Shown piece by piece: positions 59,601-64,000 of a stretch of 64,000 nucleotides of DNA. Origin of the DNA: Oxyruncus cristatus (taxonomy: Eukaryota; Chordata; Aves; Passeriformes; Cotingidae); assembly GCA_013399855.1 (NCBI GenBank), contig VXAY01006780.1, forward strand, positions 2,021,439 through 2,085,438, in the 5' to 3' direction. Both the position numbers and the translations under genes were made by a program. The notes under the pieces are model-generated. The model made no database searches and was not told where the DNA came from. It saw only the letters and a list, made by a program, of their open reading frames with translations. How positions within the stretch are numbered: the first letter of the stretch is position 1; the number at the start of each line of letters is the position of its first letter.

Positions 59601-60112
59601 CATCTGGGAACGGGACAGGAGGACACACAAGGGACACCCTTTGGAGGAAAGGAGCACAAGGTCACAGGAAGCCCTCGTGCAGTATCAGTTTCAACACGTG
59701 ACCTGAGCAAATTGAAAAAAAGCTTTTAATAAAATGCAGGCTTCCCCTGGAGCCTCCACTAACTTTTCTCAAAAACTCATCTAGTTATGAAACTTCCCCA
59801 TTGAATGTTGGGATGGCAAAGCCTGAACATAAAGCTGGGCCCAAATATCTGTTAGTGAGCGAAAGCACAGCTTTGTAAGGCCAGATCAGGCCATCAGCAG
59901 AGCTTATAAAAACCATGCAACATCTGCACAAAGTTACCAGCACTTCAGCACTTCAGCTCCAGCTCTCTGGGAGTGTGTCTTGCCTCCATATACTGGGACT
60001 TGCCTCATTTTTTTTTTTTAACTCTTCCTGACACCAAGGCCAGACAGATCTCCTTTGCCTTCAGTGTTCCTAAAACACCACGAATATGCTCAGGATCTCT
60101 GTCCCCAATGTG
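56616..60112. other. About 3.5 kb without a recognisable gene
   Basis: I see no exon, RNA gene or known repeat. A T run lies at about 60009-60019, shortly before the next CR1. Confidence 0.5.
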
Positions 60113-60406
60113 ACATCACAGGATCGTAAAATATCCAGAGTTGGAAGGGGCTCATCAGGATCATCAGTCCAGCTCCTGGCCCTGCACAGACACCCCAACA
60201 ACCCCCCCTGTCCCTGAGAGTGTTGTCCAAACACTCCTTGAGCTCTGGCAGCCTTGGTGCTGTGCCCACTGCCCTGGGGAGCCTGTTCAGTGCCCAACAA
60301 CCCTCTGGGGGAAGAACTTTTTCCTGATATCCAACCTAAACCTCTCCCAGCTCCGCTCCATGCCATTCCCTCGAGTCCTGTCTCTGGTCACAAGAGTGAA
60401 GAGACA
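60113..60406 (-). mobile_element. CR1 LINE fragment, 3' end, second subfamily
   Basis: Minus-strand CR1. The plus-strand reading starts CATCACAGGATCGTAAAATA, then GAGTTGGAAGGGGCTCATCA. It continues with CTCCTGGCCCTGCACAGACA, GAGTGTTGTCCAAACACTCC, TTGAGCTCTGGCAGCCTTGG, TGGGGAGCCTGTTCAGTGCC, TTTTTCCTGATATCCAACCT and TGGTCACAAGAGTGAAGAGA. It is the same subfamily as the short copy at 36.3 kb but extends further. CR1-like words may resume about 150 bp further on (see findings). Confidence 0.93.
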
Positions 60407-62534
60407 AGAAGTCTCAGAAAGGCCTGTCAGGGTTAAGCTGTGCCTGGACCAGCAGCACCAAAGTGGCCCGTTTCACCCTTAGGGCCACACTGCCCCGTCC
60501 CTGCTGACACCAGTGACACAGGACACTGCCTGCAGGAGTCCCTGCAGGGGACTTTGCTGCTCTTGCCCCTCCTGTGAAGCTGCTGTGTAGCACACTCTGA
60601 CCACACAGGCACAGCCTCCACACAGCTCTCCGAAGGGCTTTGTTAGAGCAGGAGCTCAAACACAATTACTCTGTGAAACTCAAAAGCTGTAACAAAGCAG
60701 ACTTGACCTGAGCTTTCTTCTGCCTCTGCCTTGGGCAGGAACTCCAGGTAATGACTTGTTGAAACACAGAAGTAAGAGCCCAGCTCTCTACACAGCCCTG
60801 GCCTCACAGCTCATTTGTACCTGTCAGCTCCTCCTCCAGGGCAGTGCCTGCCTCTCTGTCCCTGTTGGTGACCACTCCACATTATTTTTTCAGGAATCCT
60901 ATCTAATAATGATCCTCCAAATCTGTGTCCATCCCACCAACACGCGCCACAGGACTCCTTTCACGAGCCACCAGCCATTTCCTTTCATGTAGTGCTGTGC
61001 AGATTTACTTGGAAACAGTGGCACTCCAATGTCTCCACTTCAGGAGGAGATCCTGGAAAGCAATCTTCCTCACTACGGGATGCTGGCATGGAAGTATGCT
61101 GAGGAGTCTGCCTTATTGCTTTCCCTCACTAAAGGGTTCCTTTCCCAAGCTACTTCTTTTTCCCAAGCTGCCTGACTTTGGCAGAGCATCATTTTCAATA
61201 TCACATCGCATTAGCTTCCAAATATCTGCAAGTTCTTTTATTTTACATTATATTCCCAGGGAGACCTAAAAGAACTTTACTATTGAATAACAGTAATATT
61301 TAGAGCTTTATTATTACATAACACACCAGTGGTATCTGCTTAGGCTGAAATTATTCTATTTTTCCACCTTAGCAAACTCCATTGCCCTCCTGTGCATTGT
61401 CTTTTCAGCCCAATTAAATGACCTTAAACGTGTCCAAGCTTCTCACATGCCACACTCCTGGGACAGCAGTGACTCTGCTTGTAAACACACAGAAAAAACT
61501 GTAACTTCTTCTGCAGCATCTGACCAAACACAATTTAACACCAAATGTAAAGTTTCAGGTATTTTACATCATTTCTTTCATCACAAAGTGTGTAAAACTG
61601 CAATCACCAAAGCTACAGAAGCATCCTTCAGCTAACACCGGGATTTTGTTACTCTTTCCAAAGAATTACATTCATTTCACTATTGTTACATTTAAAAATG
61701 TGCAGATTCCTTGACTTTCAACATCTCCACAATGAGAATGAAAAAGAAACCAGGATGGAAGAAGCCCTACAAACTCACTTCACTCTGCAACTGTTCAGAG
61801 CCGCCCCAGCCCCAAATTAATTTCTTTAAGCTCAGCTTTAGGGAGTTGGTTTTAAGACATAGCCCCCACTTTGCTGATTTTTAAGAGCAGAACCTTGGAT
61901 CAAACCTAGCATCTTAACAATAAAATAACTTCATCTGATATTCATTTAAATGTTCCAAGGCATGGGAGTCACTGTCAAAACTCAAGCTGGGTTATCCCTG
62001 TCACACCTCCACCTCCACAAGGCTGGGTGTGAGACTCTCCAGCTGTGCCAAGGCTGCCCTGATTCCTTTGGTTCATGGAGCAATTTCCCCTGTGAAGCAC
62101 CAGCACAGATCACCTGGATACCCACAGCAAGGTGAGAACATCACTCCGACACAGCAGATAAACCTCAGGGCTTTGCAGCGGAAAATAACTCCAGCTCAAG
62201 AGTCAGACAGAGTCCTAAAAATTGTTCCTTAGGACACAACATTTCAAAACATGCCCAATTGTGAACATCAGATTCGCAATTGAGGATGACCGAGGGGGTT
62301 TTTTACAGGCCTTGGGGAAGAAAAGGTTTACACTTCTTCTTTTGTGTGAGTTAACTTTCTGCATATTTCTGGCTTGCAAGACAATCGCTGTGTGCAAAGC
62401 AGCTGCATTTAGTTAGAGACGTTTTAAAAGAGTTTTCAACTCTGAGGTGCTCTTTTCAGTCTCAGAAGGCTTCTGCATTTCTACATCTGTTTCCAAAGAG
62501 TGGGATCCAGTGTCACACCTCAGGGAAACTCTTT

Positions 62535-62543
62535 CCCCCCCCC
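62535..62543. repeat. C homopolymer (9 C)
   Basis: Nine consecutive C residues form a mononucleotide run. Confidence 0.85.
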
Positions 62544-63048
62544 ACCTTGCCTTCTTAAATCCAAACACAGGCTTTAAAACACTCCCCTGCCCAGCTCTCA
62601 TTTGCAGCGCTTTAAATCCCTGTGAGTACATAATTAACACAGCAGTTGCAGTAGATGTTAGTTACAGAAACAAAGAAATGGTGTCCTGAAGATAATTTGC
62701 TGATACTTCAAGCCACTTTTGTGAAAAAATACCAGACTGCAAGCTCAAACAGTGACATCTACTCTCATCCTCTAAGAGGCTTAAGGCAACAAAAGCATTT
62801 TGTTTGTTTGTAAACTCTGTTCCTGGATTGCAGCTGAATCAGCAGGCTGTGACCCATCGATGAAACAATTAACCACCGGGACTAATCAAGAGCTGGGGAA
62901 CTTTATCTCACAAGTTTCAAGGAAATCAGCAGTACCTATAATCTAAAACACGATCTGGAGATCTGTGGGTTTACTACACGCTTTTAAAATGCTTTTATAC
63001 TACTAATGATTCTTCCATTGTGACTCCTCACAAAGTTACATGATCTGG

Positions 63049-63063
63049 AATAATAATAATAAA
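63049..63063. repeat. AAT trinucleotide microsatellite
   Basis: Four to five AAT units occur in tandem, a simple short microsatellite. Confidence 0.8.
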
Positions 63064-63657
63064 GCTGAACTGGGAATATCCAGAGTCACAGACTGCAAAA
63101 AACATCCAAGTGGAGAGTTCCTGTTGCTTATACTGACATTACCTTTGTGTTTTAATTCAGAACACTTGGGCCAGCCCATGAGCACCTTGGGAAGAACATT
63201 AAAGACAGTGGGAATGTACAAGGGAAAATGTGCTTTTTGGGTTGTTTTGCTCATGGACAAAAAGGGAGCAGCAGCAGACAGTGCTCCACATTCTGTTTTT
63301 AAAAATATCAGTCTTAAAGGGCAGGGATTGAAGGGTTCTGTATGTCTGTTGCAGAATCTGTTTACTCAACCACTCCACTTACCTTTAAGAAATTTGGAAA
63401 ACTTTTTACAGTAGCTTTTTCTTTGTTTGTTTTTTTAATTAGTGTTGGATGTTCAGCTTCCCTTATTCTTCCACAAAACCCAGATCTTTAACAAGTTTGG
63501 GAGAAAACACAGTGTGTGGTTGTAACATGTGATAGATGTCTATCTATAAAAAAAATAAATACATCACTTGATCTGCCCATGAATTAAGACTGTAAGCATT
63601 TGCCTAAGATATTACTTAAAATACAGGAAATACTTCGGTGTGGAAAGTAACTGTACA

Positions 63658-63811
63658 TAGTCACAGATCACAGTCCAGGTTGGAAGGGAACTGGAAAGAT
63701 CACCTTGTCCAACCTCATGTGGGAAAGGGAGCCCAGCTGAGATTATCCAGTCTCATCTTGGAAATCTTTCCTATGTTGAGCTGAAGCCCCTCTTGGTGTA
63801 ACTTGTACCAT
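63658..63811 (-). mobile_element. CR1 LINE fragment, 3' end, older subfamily
   Basis: The plus-strand reading starts TAGTCACAGATCACAGTCC, then AGGTTGGAAGGGAACTGGAA, AGATCACCTTGTCCAACC, which is a CR1 tail on the minus strand. The following GATTATCCAGTCTCATCTTG and CTGAAGCCCCTCTTGGTGTA are diverged CR1-like words from an older subfamily. The far end is uncertain. Confidence 0.75.
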
Positions 63812-64000
63812 AACAACTATATGAAGTCACACATAAAGATGAATTCATACAATGAAAGATGTTTCCCAGCAGAATTCACAGTAAATAAGAAATGGCCAGT
63901 TTTGGACCCAGTGAGATCAGTTGCTTTATGTTCATAGGGTTTGTTTCCCTTTCAGACTCTTAGAAACCCACAAAAATTCATGTTATGACCCTAAGGTTTT
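63812..64000. other. End of window, unassigned
   Basis: I see no recognisable feature in the last 190 bases. Confidence 0.5.

Larger units (their letters stand above)
60407..63657. other. About 3.3 kb without a recognisable gene
   Basis: I see no exon or RNA gene. A C9 run (62535-62543) and an AAT microsatellite (63049-63063) are listed separately. Confidence 0.5.

Noticed and set aside
1..64000. Endogenous retrovirus, LTR, CRISPR array or prokaryotic mobile element
   Set aside because: I saw no gag, pol or env-like protein segments, no paired long terminal repeats, no regularly spaced repeat array, and no bacterial-style gene organisation.

Overview
The window looks like a piece of nuclear DNA from a bird, most likely a songbird or another neoavian. 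The main evidence is about a dozen copies of the avian CR1 (Chicken Repeat 1) LINE. They are 5'-truncated, end in the typical 8-bp tail repeats related to ATTCTATG, and several match the subfamily common in passerines (GGTTGGAAGGGACC near the 3' end, TGCCCATGGCAGGGGGTGG just upstream). Base composition is mixed, CpG is rare, ORFs are short and scattered, and there are no ribosome-binding sites or operons. This excludes a prokaryotic or viral source.

I recognise no protein-coding exon, RNA gene, CpG island or convincing promoter in the 64 kb. Every open frame I read (the longest is 222 codons) has an ordinary, low-information protein sequence, lies in a repeat, or is of a length expected by chance. 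The window is therefore either one or more long introns or an intergenic stretch, and I cannot name the host gene.

Layout. From 1 to 10.4 kb is repeat-rich DNA with six CR1 fragments, including a tail-to-tail pair near 4 kb and a 5'-end-to-5'-end pair at 9.1-10.3 kb. From 10.4 to 36 kb is mostly unique sequence with four more CR1 pieces (19.2, 25.3, 28.0 and 36.3 kb). It also holds several AT-rich, motif-dense stretches that resemble conserved non-coding elements (20.0, 25.0, 29.1, 31.8 and 34.1 kb). From 36 to 42.5 kb I see nothing beyond short homopolymers. From 42.5 to 51.4 kb is a graveyard of very old repeats: a plesiomorphic (turtle-like) CR1 of at least 0.7 kb and perhaps about 1.9 kb, a second old CR1 piece, two MIR-like remnants, and one clear plus one partial palindromic DNA-transposon MITE, with one younger CR1 at 49.5 kb. 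From 51.4 to 64 kb is mostly unique sequence with one ancient CR1 tail (56.5 kb) and two further CR1 copies (60.1 and 63.7 kb).

Nothing here supports a new enzymatic or defence system. The observations most worth checking are the ancient MITE and CR1 fossils and a few palindromic or homeodomain-rich blocks that may be regulatory. No conservation data were available, so all regulatory statements are inference.
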